This document shows positions 29,977-38,081 of a stretch of 64,000 bases of DNA, piece after piece. The notes under the pieces are model-generated. The model did not search any database and was not told the origin of the DNA. It worked only from the letters and a program-made list of their open reading frames with translations. The DNA is from Pelagibacterales bacterium SAG-MED47 (lineage in GTDB: Bacteria; Pseudomonadota; Alphaproteobacteria; Pelagibacterales; Pelagibacteraceae). The position numbers and the translations under genes are program-made. The stretch is from assembly GCA_014653355.1 (NCBI GenBank), contig JACWEO010000003.1, positions 49,279-113,278 of the forward strand, written 5' to 3'. The first letter of the stretch is position 1; each line of letters begins with the position of its first letter.

Positions 29977-29979
29977 ATT

Positions 29980-30591
29980 ATGAAATCTTTAAGTGAAATT
30001 GAGACAACAGTAAAAAGAGCAAGTCGAGCCGCTGGTTATTCTTGGGGTATAGCTGAAGAGGTTGGGAAATCTATAAGGTTATCTGAATTATTTGGTTTCC
30101 CAGGAATTAAACACCTTAATCAATATTATCAAAATAAAAAAAAAGAAAATTTTGATAATATAAAATTAATCAATAAGGTTAACAAATCAAATGGATTATC
30201 TTTTTGTCCAATCACTTTAGGAGTAAATTTTATTGATCAAGTTAAGAACATAGAAACTTTAACAAAGTGTTCAGTTGAAAAATTAGCTTATCCATTATTA
30301 CTTTTGCCTTTTTTAAGTAGAGGTTCAGAAATAATTGGAAAAAAATTATTATTTTCATTTGATGATAGTAAATTTTTGTTAAATTTCAATGTAAGTATTT
30401 CCTCAAATTTTTGGAACAAAGAAATTCCAATATTAGCAAATCAAGTAGAAATAAGTTTTTTAAACAATGAAGATAATTTTTCTGACAACGATTGGAAAAA
30501 TCTTTACAAGCTTGCTGAGGATACTTTTGTAGAGGAAACAGATAGTTTAAAGGAGAGTGCTGCAGGCGCTGGTTTGACTGACAATGATTGA
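29980..30591 (+). CDS. DUF3726-like protein
   Basis: MKSLSEIETTVKRASRAAGYSWGIAEEVGKSIRLSELFGFPG resembles the DUF3726 N-terminus from recall; 3-nt gap to the previous gene. Confidence 0.6.
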   Translation: MKSLSEIETTVKRASRAAGYSWGIAEEVGKSIRLSELFGFPGIKHLNQYYQNKKKENFDNIKLINKVNKSNGLSFCPITLGVNFIDQVKNIETLTKCSVEKLAYPLLLLPFLSRGSEIIGKKLLFSFDDSKFLLNFNVSISSNFWNKEIPILANQVEISFLNNEDNFSDNDWKNLYKLAEDTFVEETDSLKESAAGAGLTDND

Positions 30592-30742
30592 AGATGAAGA
30601 AATTGAGAAAAACTTAAGAGATTTAGATAATATATGTGATGAATGCAAAGAAGAGGATGAAAGTGTTTCCCAAAACTTAATTTTAACTGGTTTTAAAATT
30701 TGTAAATCTTGTAGAATTTCAAAAACTATTTTTCCAATTTAG
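30584..30742 (+). CDS. Unannotated 52-aa zinc-ribbon-like small protein
   Basis: My translation: MIEDEEIEKNLRDLDNICDECKEEDESVSQNLILTGFKICKSCRISKTIFPI; two CxxC knuckles; overlaps the upstream stop by 8 nt. Confidence 0.65.
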   Translation: MIEDEEIEKNLRDLDNICDECKEEDESVSQNLILTGFKICKSCRISKTIFPI

Positions 30743-31305
30743 CTCAACATATTGCTATTCCCTTGAAACAAAGAGAGAATATATAAAATAAAAATAATTT
30801 GAGGGGCTAATGATATCAACAATGTTTTAATATAATTTTCATAATTTAATATAATATTTAAACCAATTATCAATGAAACATTATACCAAACATAAGTAAC
30901 AATTATAAAAAATAAAAAAGTTTGATTAAAAACAATAAAATTTAAAAGAAGAGGAGACTGCGCAAAAGCTACCAATATTATTATTTTTCTAAAATTGCAT
31001 TTCGTCTTTTTGTTAGGAAATAATACAACCCCAATAAAGTATAAGTAAATTGATTTGAAGACCCACATTAGGAATGATGAAATTATTACAGCTTTTAAAG
31101 ATGGCCCTTTTATTTGGCCTAAATTGAAATTAAGACTCATATAGTTCAAAAACGAACTATTTGGAATAATACTTATTATAGATCCAATTAAAATAATTGA
31201 AACAGCAAAATAAATAGATGCTTCACCAAAGTTTTTATTGTTACTATAAAGTGATTTGTCTAACCTTATCGATTTTATTATTATACTTAGAAATTCGTTT
31301 AACAT
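30739..31305 (-). CDS. Polytopic membrane protein, YIP1-like
   Basis: Five or so TM helices; YIP1-like character, weak. Confidence 0.5.
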   Translation of the reverse strand: MLNEFLSIIIKSIRLDKSLYSNNKNFGEASIYFAVSIILIGSIISIIPNSSFLNYMSLNFNLGQIKGPSLKAVIISSFLMWVFKSIYLYFIGVVLFPNKKTKCNFRKIIILVAFAQSPLLLNFIVFNQTFLFFIIVTYVWYNVSLIIGLNIILNYENYIKTLLISLAPQIIFILYILSLFQGNSNMLS

Positions 31306-31404
31306 CTATTTTTTCTTCTCTTCTTTATAAGAAACAATTAGTGGAATAATTATTAAAGCAATAATAATTATTATGCAAACTGCAATTAAGAAACCCTTAG
31401 CCAT
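31306..31404 (-). CDS. Putative 32-aa single-TM small protein
   Basis: Translation MAKGFLIAVCIIIIIALIIIPLIVSYKEEKKK; directly abuts the downstream ATG at 31305. Confidence 0.5.
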   Translation of the reverse strand: MAKGFLIAVCIIIIIALIIIPLIVSYKEEKKK

Positions 31405-31416
31405 TTTTTAAATTTA

Positions 31417-31441
31417 AAAGGGGAGTTAAACTCCCCCTTTT
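31417..31441 (-). terminator. Intrinsic terminator hairpin (symmetrical, possibly bidirectional)
   Basis: aaaaggggagttaaactccccctttt just after the stop of the minus-strand GcvT-family gene. Confidence 0.75.
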
Positions 31442-31449
31442 AAATAGAA

Positions 31450-32808
31450 TTAGCCTTTTACAACTTCTCTTGTATTAGCATTGAATGACTCCTTAAATGG
31501 AATATCAACTATTACTGCATCTACTGGTGTACCCGCTTTGTCAGAATATTTTTCAGGTAGGTGAACTTTATACTTAGTACCAACTTTACCTTTAGGAAAT
31601 CCATTTTGATTTAGTGTTCCGTCAAAAGGAACATATCCCATTGCAATATTAGTTTTTTTTTCAGGATGATACCAAGGAGAAGTTAGAAATCCTACAGGTT
31701 CTCCTCCATCTTCATTTGAGATTAACCAAAAATCTGGTGCATAATCTTCAATTGGTTTTCCTCCTAATTCAAGACCTACCAATTGTAGTTTATAGGGTTT
31801 TTTTCCAGCTTTGATTTCATCTTTCATTTTTTCAAGAGCAGGTTTACCAACATAATCAGCTTTCTTATTCCACTCCCCTTTACCAGATAATGAAACTTGG
31901 TAACCTAAATTACATTGGAAAGGATTATGTTGCTGATCCATGTCTTGTCCCCAAGAAAGAATTCCTGCTTGAATTCTTCTATGATGAGCTGGCGCTATAA
32001 CCATTAAATTATGTTTTTTTCCTGCATCTAAAACTGCATTCCACATATCCTCAGCATACAAAGTTGCATCTCTTAAATATATTTCATATCCCGCTTCACC
32101 TGAGAAACCTGATTGTGAAATAACACAACTTCTACCACCAACCTTAACTTCAGCTAGACCATAAAATGGCATATTGTCAAAATCGACTTGATCTCCACAA
32201 AGATCTTTCATTAAAGCTTTAGACTTTGGACCTTGAATTTGAACAGGACAAGCATCTATTTCTTCAACTGTACAATTAAATCTTTGATCTGCATTTACTC
32301 CTTGTAAATACATACCAATATCTGAGTCAGATAAAGAAAACCAAAATTCATCTTTAGAAATTCTTAAAAGAATTGGATCATTTAAAACTCCACCATATGC
32401 ATTACATAAAATTACATACCTTGCTCTCATGGGAGAAATCTTAGTTGCATCTCTTGTTATTACATAGTCTGTAAACTTTTCTGCATCAGGACCTTTAACT
32501 CTAATTTGTCTTTCAACAGCAACGTTCCACATTGTTACATGATTTACAATTGCATCATATTCGACCATTGCTCCACCATCCTCTGGTTTTACATATCCTC
32601 TTGGATGATAAATACGATTGTATACAGTTGCTCTCCAACAACCTGCTTGCATTGATAAATGCCAATAAGGCGATTTCCTTACTCTTGTTGAAATTAACAT
32701 TTCAACCTTCGTTGGTCCACTTTGTCTTAAATTGTATGGTACTTCTCGATCAGATTGATCAACAGAGGTAACATGTTTTAATTTAGTATAGTCAAATTCT
32801 TTAGACAT
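31450..32808 (-). CDS. GcvT/DmdA-like THF-dependent demethylase/aminomethyltransferase paralog
   Basis: GcvT-fold motifs: WNVAVERQIRVKGPDAEKFTDYVITRD, VQIQGPKSKALMKDL, SQSGFSGEAGYEIYL; 452 aa, longer than the SAR11 DmdA I recall (about 370 aa). Confidence 0.82.
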   Translation of the reverse strand: MSKEFDYTKLKHVTSVDQSDREVPYNLRQSGPTKVEMLISTRVRKSPYWHLSMQAGCWRATVYNRIYHPRGYVKPEDGGAMVEYDAIVNHVTMWNVAVERQIRVKGPDAEKFTDYVITRDATKISPMRARYVILCNAYGGVLNDPILLRISKDEFWFSLSDSDIGMYLQGVNADQRFNCTVEEIDACPVQIQGPKSKALMKDLCGDQVDFDNMPFYGLAEVKVGGRSCVISQSGFSGEAGYEIYLRDATLYAEDMWNAVLDAGKKHNLMVIAPAHHRRIQAGILSWGQDMDQQHNPFQCNLGYQVSLSGKGEWNKKADYVGKPALEKMKDEIKAGKKPYKLQLVGLELGGKPIEDYAPDFWLISNEDGGEPVGFLTSPWYHPEKKTNIAMGYVPFDGTLNQNGFPKGKVGTKYKVHLPEKYSDKAGTPVDAVIVDIPFKESFNANTREVVKG

Positions 32809-33530
32809 AACTATTCTCCTTCAACCACTTGTTAGTTTCCTTCAAGCCGCCGAATGTATAAATGTGGAAGAAATCAGTATGCGATTTAACTTTCCCAATT
32901 AAATCATTAGGGTCTTTAGGTTTTAATAAATCTAACGCCTTACTAAAATTAGATTTAAGAAAATTTAAGGAATTTTTTGCTCCAACAATATTAGCAAATT
33001 TTATTAAGCTAGATATTTTAAGAGGGCCAGTAATTCCCACATGCACTGGTACGCTTTGTTTAGAAATAAAATCTATAATAGGCTGAGGATCCATTAACCA
33101 TTGGGTTACAATATAATCAGCATAAGGCTTTTTATCTATCATAGCTTTTTCTAAATCTGAGACGGATATATCAGGACTCCCCTCAGGGTGTCCAGCAATT
33201 CCTATCTTCATTTTTTCAAAATAACCTGTTTCTAAAAGTTGAAATGAACTATCAAATTTTCCCATTGGTTCTCTTCCACCACCAATAATCAGAGCTTGCT
33301 TTACACCCCCATCTTTACATCTAGACAAATAATCTTTTAACTCCTCTTCATTCTGAATAGATCTAGCTGGGAAATGAGGTACTGGATTAAACCCTTTTTT
33401 TTACAAGCTCAATTGCCTTTTGGGCAGTTTCTTTATAGTCACCACCTGGCAACATAGTAATGTAAACATCACTTACCGCTGGGACTGTTTCAAGGTCTGT
33501 GTTGGGACCAATTTCTAATGAAAAGTTCAT
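32801..33530 (-). pseudogene. Methylenetetrahydrofolate reductase-like protein, interrupted by a +1 A in an A8 tract (authentic pseudogene vs sequencing/slippage unresolved)
   Basis: 33530..: MNFSLEIGPNTDLETVPAVSDVYITMLPGGDYKETAQKAIELVKK then RV*; deleting one A in 33395-33402 restores GFNPVPHFPARSIQNEEELKDYLSRCKDGGVKQALIIGGG... in frame with the ORF track. Confidence 0.8.
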
Positions 33531-33594
33531 TTTTTCAGATCATTATCCTTTTTAAAAAAGCTGTCAAAGAAATTCATCTATTGATTAGATAAAA

Positions 33595-34044
33595 TTGTTG
33601 CCAAAGATTATGTGTGTTGTTAACAACTTATTAACTATGAAGATAATATTAATTATGGGTTTACCCGGGTCAGGAAAAACAACATTGGCTAATGAATTGG
33701 CACCCAAACTAAATGCCAAAAGGTTAAATGCCGATGAAGTTAGAAAAAAGGCAAATGACTGGGACTTTTCAGAAGAGGGAAGAAAAAGACAGGCAAAAAG
33801 AATGGCAGATTTTGCATTAAAACTTAAAGACGATGGAAGTTATGTTGTAGCAGATTTTATTTGTCCAACACCTCAGGCTAGAAGTTTATTCCCAGCAGAT
33901 TTTGTTATTTGGGTTGACACAATAAAAGAAGGAAGATTTGAAGATACTAACAAAATGTTTGTAAAACCTGATAAGTATGACTTTCATGTTACTACACAAG
34001 ATGCTAAAAATTGGGCACCAAAAATACTTAAGGAGATAAAATAA
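33595..34044 (+). CDS. APS-kinase-like P-loop small-molecule kinase (probable start 33637)
   Basis: MKIILIMGLPGSGKTTLANELAPKL Walker A; RLNADEVRKKANDWDFS; VVADFICPTPQARSLF as in CysC-type kinases. Confidence 0.8.
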   Translation: MLPKIMCVVNNLLTMKIILIMGLPGSGKTTLANELAPKLNAKRLNADEVRKKANDWDFSEEGRKRQAKRMADFALKLKDDGSYVVADFICPTPQARSLFPADFVIWVDTIKEGRFEDTNKMFVKPDKYDFHVTTQDAKNWAPKILKEIK

Positions 34045-34418
34045 TGGCTTATGAGTGGGATAATAAAAAACCAACAGCACAAATGTTAGGAAGATGGCAA
34101 CCATTTCATGACGGTCATTATACTTTATTTAAAGAAATAATAAAAAAAACTGGTCAAGTTTGTATTCAAGTTAGAGACGTCCAAGGGGTTGATGACAATC
34201 CGTTTGATTTTGAGACAGTTAAAAAAAATATTGAAGATAAACTTAATCCAGAATTTGAGGGACGATTTAAGATCATGGTGGTACCTAATATTACTAATAT
34301 TTGTTACGGTAGAGGAGTCGGATATAAAATAGAAGAAATTGAGCTTTCAAAAGAAATTCAAGAAATTTCAGCTACCAAAATAAGAACCAAGATGAGAGAA
34401 GAAGGTAAACTTAAATAA
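34044..34418 (+). CDS. Nucleotidyltransferase (HxGH superfamily adenylyl/cytidylyltransferase)
   Basis: GRWQPFHDGHYTLF (HDGH) and ISATKIRTKMREEG (ISxTxIR-like). Confidence 0.85.
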   Translation: MAYEWDNKKPTAQMLGRWQPFHDGHYTLFKEIIKKTGQVCIQVRDVQGVDDNPFDFETVKKNIEDKLNPEFEGRFKIMVVPNITNICYGRGVGYKIEEIELSKEIQEISATKIRTKMREEGKLK

Positions 34419-34424
34419 TTTTCA

Positions 34425-35195
34425 ATGAACATTAAGGTCATTAATAAAAAAAATATTTCAAGAGTCATAATTAATGAACCCAAAACTTACAATTCTTTAT
34501 CTTTTAAAAATTTAAATGATCTAATTAAAGTTTTTAATAAATTAGATAAAGATAAGAACATTAAAGTGATTATTCTTGAAGGAGCTGGCAAAGGATTTAG
34601 TGCAGGACATAACTTAAAAGAAGTAAGAAGTTTAAAGAAAAAAGAAAAATATCAAAAATTATTTAATCTTTGTTCAAAATTGATGCTGAAAATAGTTGAA
34701 GGAAAAAAACCAGTAATTGCTAAAGTACATGGTGCTGCCTACGCTGCAGGATGTCAGTTAGTTGCAAGTTGTGATTTAGCTTATAGCACTAGAGATGCTT
34801 TATTTGCTACACCAGGAGTAAATATTGGATTATTTTGTAGTACTCCAATGGTAGCGGTTAGCAGAAAGATAAACAGGAAACCAATGATGAAAATGTTACT
34901 AACAGGAGAACCTATTAAAGCAAATTATGCAAAAGAAATTGGTCTGATTAATGACTGTTTCTCAAAATCAAAATTAAACAATGAAGTTTTAAAAATAGCC
35001 CAAAAAATTGCTTCAAAATCAAACTTAACTATTAAAATTGGTAAACAAACTTTTTATAAACAGTTAGAGATGCCTTTAAGAAAAGCTTACGCCTACACTA
35101 GTAAAATGATGACAATTAATATGATGGCAATGGATGCAAAAGAGGGAATTTCTGCATTTCTAGAGAAAAGAAAACCGATTTGGAAAAATAAATGA
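34425..35195 (+). CDS. Enoyl-CoA hydratase/isomerase (crotonase) family
   Basis: GKGFSAGHNLKEV, VHGAAYAAGCQLVASCDLAY, ATPGVNIGLF. Confidence 0.9.
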   Translation: MNIKVINKKNISRVIINEPKTYNSLSFKNLNDLIKVFNKLDKDKNIKVIILEGAGKGFSAGHNLKEVRSLKKKEKYQKLFNLCSKLMLKIVEGKKPVIAKVHGAAYAAGCQLVASCDLAYSTRDALFATPGVNIGLFCSTPMVAVSRKINRKPMMKMLLTGEPIKANYAKEIGLINDCFSKSKLNNEVLKIAQKIASKSNLTIKIGKQTFYKQLEMPLRKAYAYTSKMMTINMMAMDAKEGISAFLEKRKPIWKNK

Positions 35196-35244
35196 CCACA
35201 CAGCAAGCTAAAGAATTTTGTGAAGATCAGATTAATAAGGATAA

Positions 35245-36621
35245 GTGATGAATGATTTAGAAAAAATAAATAATACTTGTTGTGGGCCCGGTTATCCTAG
35301 TCCATCTGAAGCAATTAAAGCACCTAATGAAAAACTTTTATATACAATAGCTATTTATACTGGAACAGGAATTCAAAAACCTGATTATCTTGCAACTGTC
35401 GATGTTGATCCAGATAGTCCAACTTATTCAAAGGTTATTCATCGTTTAGAAATGCCAGGAATTGGAGATGAATTACATCATATGGGATGGAATGCATGTT
35501 CTTCATGTCACGGCGACACAGGGATGAGTAGAAAATATCTTTTAGTACCAGGTGTTAGATCAAATAATATTCATGTAATAGATACTGCAACAGATCCATT
35601 TGCTCCAAAAATCCACAAAGTAATTAAAGGCTCAGAAATAAAATCCAAAACTAATTTGTCAGGACCACATACGGTTCATTGTCTAGGATCTGAAATTATT
35701 ATTTCTTTTCTCGGTAATGCCAAAGGGGAGGCTCCTGGAGGATACTTGCACCTCAACAAAGATTTTGAAATTGTTGGAAGATGGGAAAACTCAATGGGAG
35801 ATATCCCTTTTAGCTATGATTTTTGGTATCAGCCACGTCACAACGTGATGGTAAGTTCAGAATGGGCTGCACCTAATACCTTTATGCCAGGCTTTGATTT
35901 GGAAGAAGTCGGACACTTAAAATATGGACGAAGACTTCATATCTGGGATTTTAAAAAAAAAGAACCAATTGAAACAATGTATCTTGGTGAAGATGGTCTA
36001 ATACCATTGGAAGTAAAATTTAAGCATGATCCTGATAGCACTCATGGATTTTGTGGGGCTGCACTAAGTTCTAACGTTATTCATTTTTGGAAATCCAAAG
36101 AAGGAAAGTGGGAGTGGGAAAAAGTTATAGATGTCAATAATGAACCTCACCCAGATTGGCCCATACCTATTCCTGGAGTAATGTCTGCAATTCTTGTTTC
36201 AATGGACGATAAATATCTTTATTTAAATAACTGGCTTCATGGAGACATGAGACAATACGATATAACAGACCCACACAAACCAAAATTAACTGGACAAGTT
36301 TGGATTGGTGGACTTTTAGGTAAAGCACCAATTATAAATGGAGTAAAAATTGCAGGAGGTCCTCAAATGTACCAATTATCTTTAGATGGTAAACGAATGT
36401 ACGTAACAACTTCCCTATTTTCAACTTGGGATAATCAATTTTATCCTGACATAAGAACACAAGGCGGCGCTATGGTTATGATTGACTGCGATGTTGAAAA
36501 TGGTGGTATGAAAATCAATAAAGATTTTATAGTTGATTTTGGTAAAGAACCTAATGGCCCAAGTAGATGTCATGAAAGTAGATATCCGGGTGGAGATTGT
36601 ACAAGTGATATATGGCTGTAA
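35245..36621 (+). CDS. SBP56/selenium-binding protein family, methanethiol oxidase-like (probable start ATG 35248)
   Basis: Closely SELENBP1-like: CCGPGYPSPSEA, DYLATVDVDPDSPTYSKVIHRLEMP, ELHHMGWNACSSCHGD, FWYQPRHNVMVSSEWAAPN, YLNNWLHGDMRQYDITDP, C-terminal YPGGDCTSDIWL. Confidence 0.95.
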   Translation: MMNDLEKINNTCCGPGYPSPSEAIKAPNEKLLYTIAIYTGTGIQKPDYLATVDVDPDSPTYSKVIHRLEMPGIGDELHHMGWNACSSCHGDTGMSRKYLLVPGVRSNNIHVIDTATDPFAPKIHKVIKGSEIKSKTNLSGPHTVHCLGSEIIISFLGNAKGEAPGGYLHLNKDFEIVGRWENSMGDIPFSYDFWYQPRHNVMVSSEWAAPNTFMPGFDLEEVGHLKYGRRLHIWDFKKKEPIETMYLGEDGLIPLEVKFKHDPDSTHGFCGAALSSNVIHFWKSKEGKWEWEKVIDVNNEPHPDWPIPIPGVMSAILVSMDDKYLYLNNWLHGDMRQYDITDPHKPKLTGQVWIGGLLGKAPIINGVKIAGGPQMYQLSLDGKRMYVTTSLFSTWDNQFYPDIRTQGGAMVMIDCDVENGGMKINKDFIVDFGKEPNGPSRCHESRYPGGDCTSDIWL

Positions 36622-36989
36622 AGAAAATTACTATTATCAATCGTGAAAATAAAACTTTTGAGGTCTCAGACAAAAAACCCTTGCTACAAGAATTACGTGC
36701 TCAAGGAGTCGATCTTCCTTACGGTTGTGAATATGGAGGCTGCATAACTTGTGCAGCAAAACTTATTAATGGTGAAGTAGATCAACGTTCCCAAGTAGCT
36801 TTAAATAATAGACAGATTAACAATGGTTATGTTGTTTTATGTGTTGCTCGACCAAAAACTGATTGTGAAATTGAAATTGGAGTTGAAAGTCATGATAAAC
36901 TCTACCGCAATCCTTTTCTTGACCCACTTGCACCACATGAGTTAAAAGCTGATATTGCAACTCAAAAAAATATTAAAAAGAATAAGTAA
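36612..36989 (+). CDS. 2Fe-2S plant-type ferredoxin
   Basis: LPYGCEYGGCITCAAKLINGEVDQ...YVVLCVARP: CxxxxCxxC...C cluster ligands. Confidence 0.92.
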   Translation: MAVKKITIINRENKTFEVSDKKPLLQELRAQGVDLPYGCEYGGCITCAAKLINGEVDQRSQVALNNRQINNGYVVLCVARPKTDCEIEIGVESHDKLYRNPFLDPLAPHELKADIATQKNIKKNK

Positions 36990-37439
36990 ATGGACCATAC
37001 CAAGCCTTATAGTGATGAATATTTAAAAGATATTTTGCAATCTGTTAAGACTATAGCAATGGTTGGTGCTAGCCCTGATAAGACTAAATTTAGTTATGGA
37101 GTCTTAAGAGTCCTCCATGAAACTGGATATGATATGATACCAGTTAATCCAAAACCTGAAATCAAAGAAATACGAAATCTAAAAGTATATCCTAATCTTG
37201 CATCAATTGATCGTCCTGTCGATATGGTTGAAGTTTTTAGGAAACCTGAAGATCTATATGGTGTTGCTGAGGAAGCAATTGCAATTGGTGCTAAAGTATT
37301 ATGGGGACAAATAGGTGTTATCAATCATGAAGCTGCTAATCTTGCAGAAGAAGCTGGTTTAAAGGTAGTAATGAATAGATGTCCAAAGATTGAACTCTTT
37401 CGACCATTTTGGAAACCAAGACTTGATCAAAAAATATAA
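36990..37439 (+). CDS. CoA-binding domain protein (succinyl-CoA synthetase-like fold)
   Basis: KTIAMVGASPDKTKFSYGVLRVLHETGYDMIPVNPK; VLWGQIGVINHEAANLAEEAGLKVVMNRCPKIE. Confidence 0.9.
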   Translation: MDHTKPYSDEYLKDILQSVKTIAMVGASPDKTKFSYGVLRVLHETGYDMIPVNPKPEIKEIRNLKVYPNLASIDRPVDMVEVFRKPEDLYGVAEEAIAIGAKVLWGQIGVINHEAANLAEEAGLKVVMNRCPKIELFRPFWKPRLDQKI

Positions 37440-37511
37440 TACAAAAACACAATTCGAGTATAATAAAATTACAATACTTATATTATTTGATTATACTATA
37501 AAAGTATTTAA

Positions 37512-38081
37512 ATGAAAAAAATTTTTCTTATATATGGTCATTATGATGATAAATCATTTAATGCCGCTATTAAAAATACTTTCACTAAGATAGTTGAAGA
37601 AAATGGTCACTTAGTTGACAGTGTTGATTTATATCAAGAAAAATTTAATCCAGTTTTTGCAGGTGAAGAACCAGATGAAATAGTTTTGGATCATAGAAAA
37701 AGAATAGATGCATGTGATACAATTGTATTAATTGCACCTATATGGAATTTTAGAATGCCGGCAATAGTTGAAGGGTGGATAGATAAAGTATTAGCTCCAC
37801 CTTGGGCATTTAAATTTCAAAAGCTCTGGGGCAATTATGGGTATCCAATAGGAAACCTTAGAGATAAAAAAGCAATTATTTTTTGTACTTATGGATCACC
37901 CAGATTAGCAATCACAACATTTTTTTTAAACTTACCAATTAGAAGATTGAAAAGGGGTGTTTTCCATATGTGCGGCATTTATAATATCAACTATAGAAGA
38001 TATTTTGCTGTACCTTTTGTAGGTGATAAAAAAAGAGAAGAGTTTCTAAATGATGTTAAAAAAACTGCCCTTAATATCTAG
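37512..38081 (+). CDS. Flavodoxin-fold NAD(P)H dehydrogenase (quinone) family
   Basis: KIFLIYGHYDDKSFNAAI, DTIVLIAPIWNFRMPAIVEGWIDKVL. Confidence 0.85.
   Translation: MKKIFLIYGHYDDKSFNAAIKNTFTKIVEENGHLVDSVDLYQEKFNPVFAGEEPDEIVLDHRKRIDACDTIVLIAPIWNFRMPAIVEGWIDKVLAPPWAFKFQKLWGNYGYPIGNLRDKKAIIFCTYGSPRLAITTFFLNLPIRRLKRGVFHMCGIYNINYRRYFAVPFVGDKKREEFLNDVKKTALNI

Noticed and set aside
31450-32808. Calling this gene canonical dmdA
   Set aside because: It is GcvT/DmdA-like but longer and divergent from the DmdA I recall; activity on DMSP cannot be asserted from sequence alone.
33395-33402. Programmed -1 frameshifting at A8
   Set aside because: A -1 shift does not reach the conserved frame; +1 or -2, or transcript slippage to A7, is required, and an indel is simpler.
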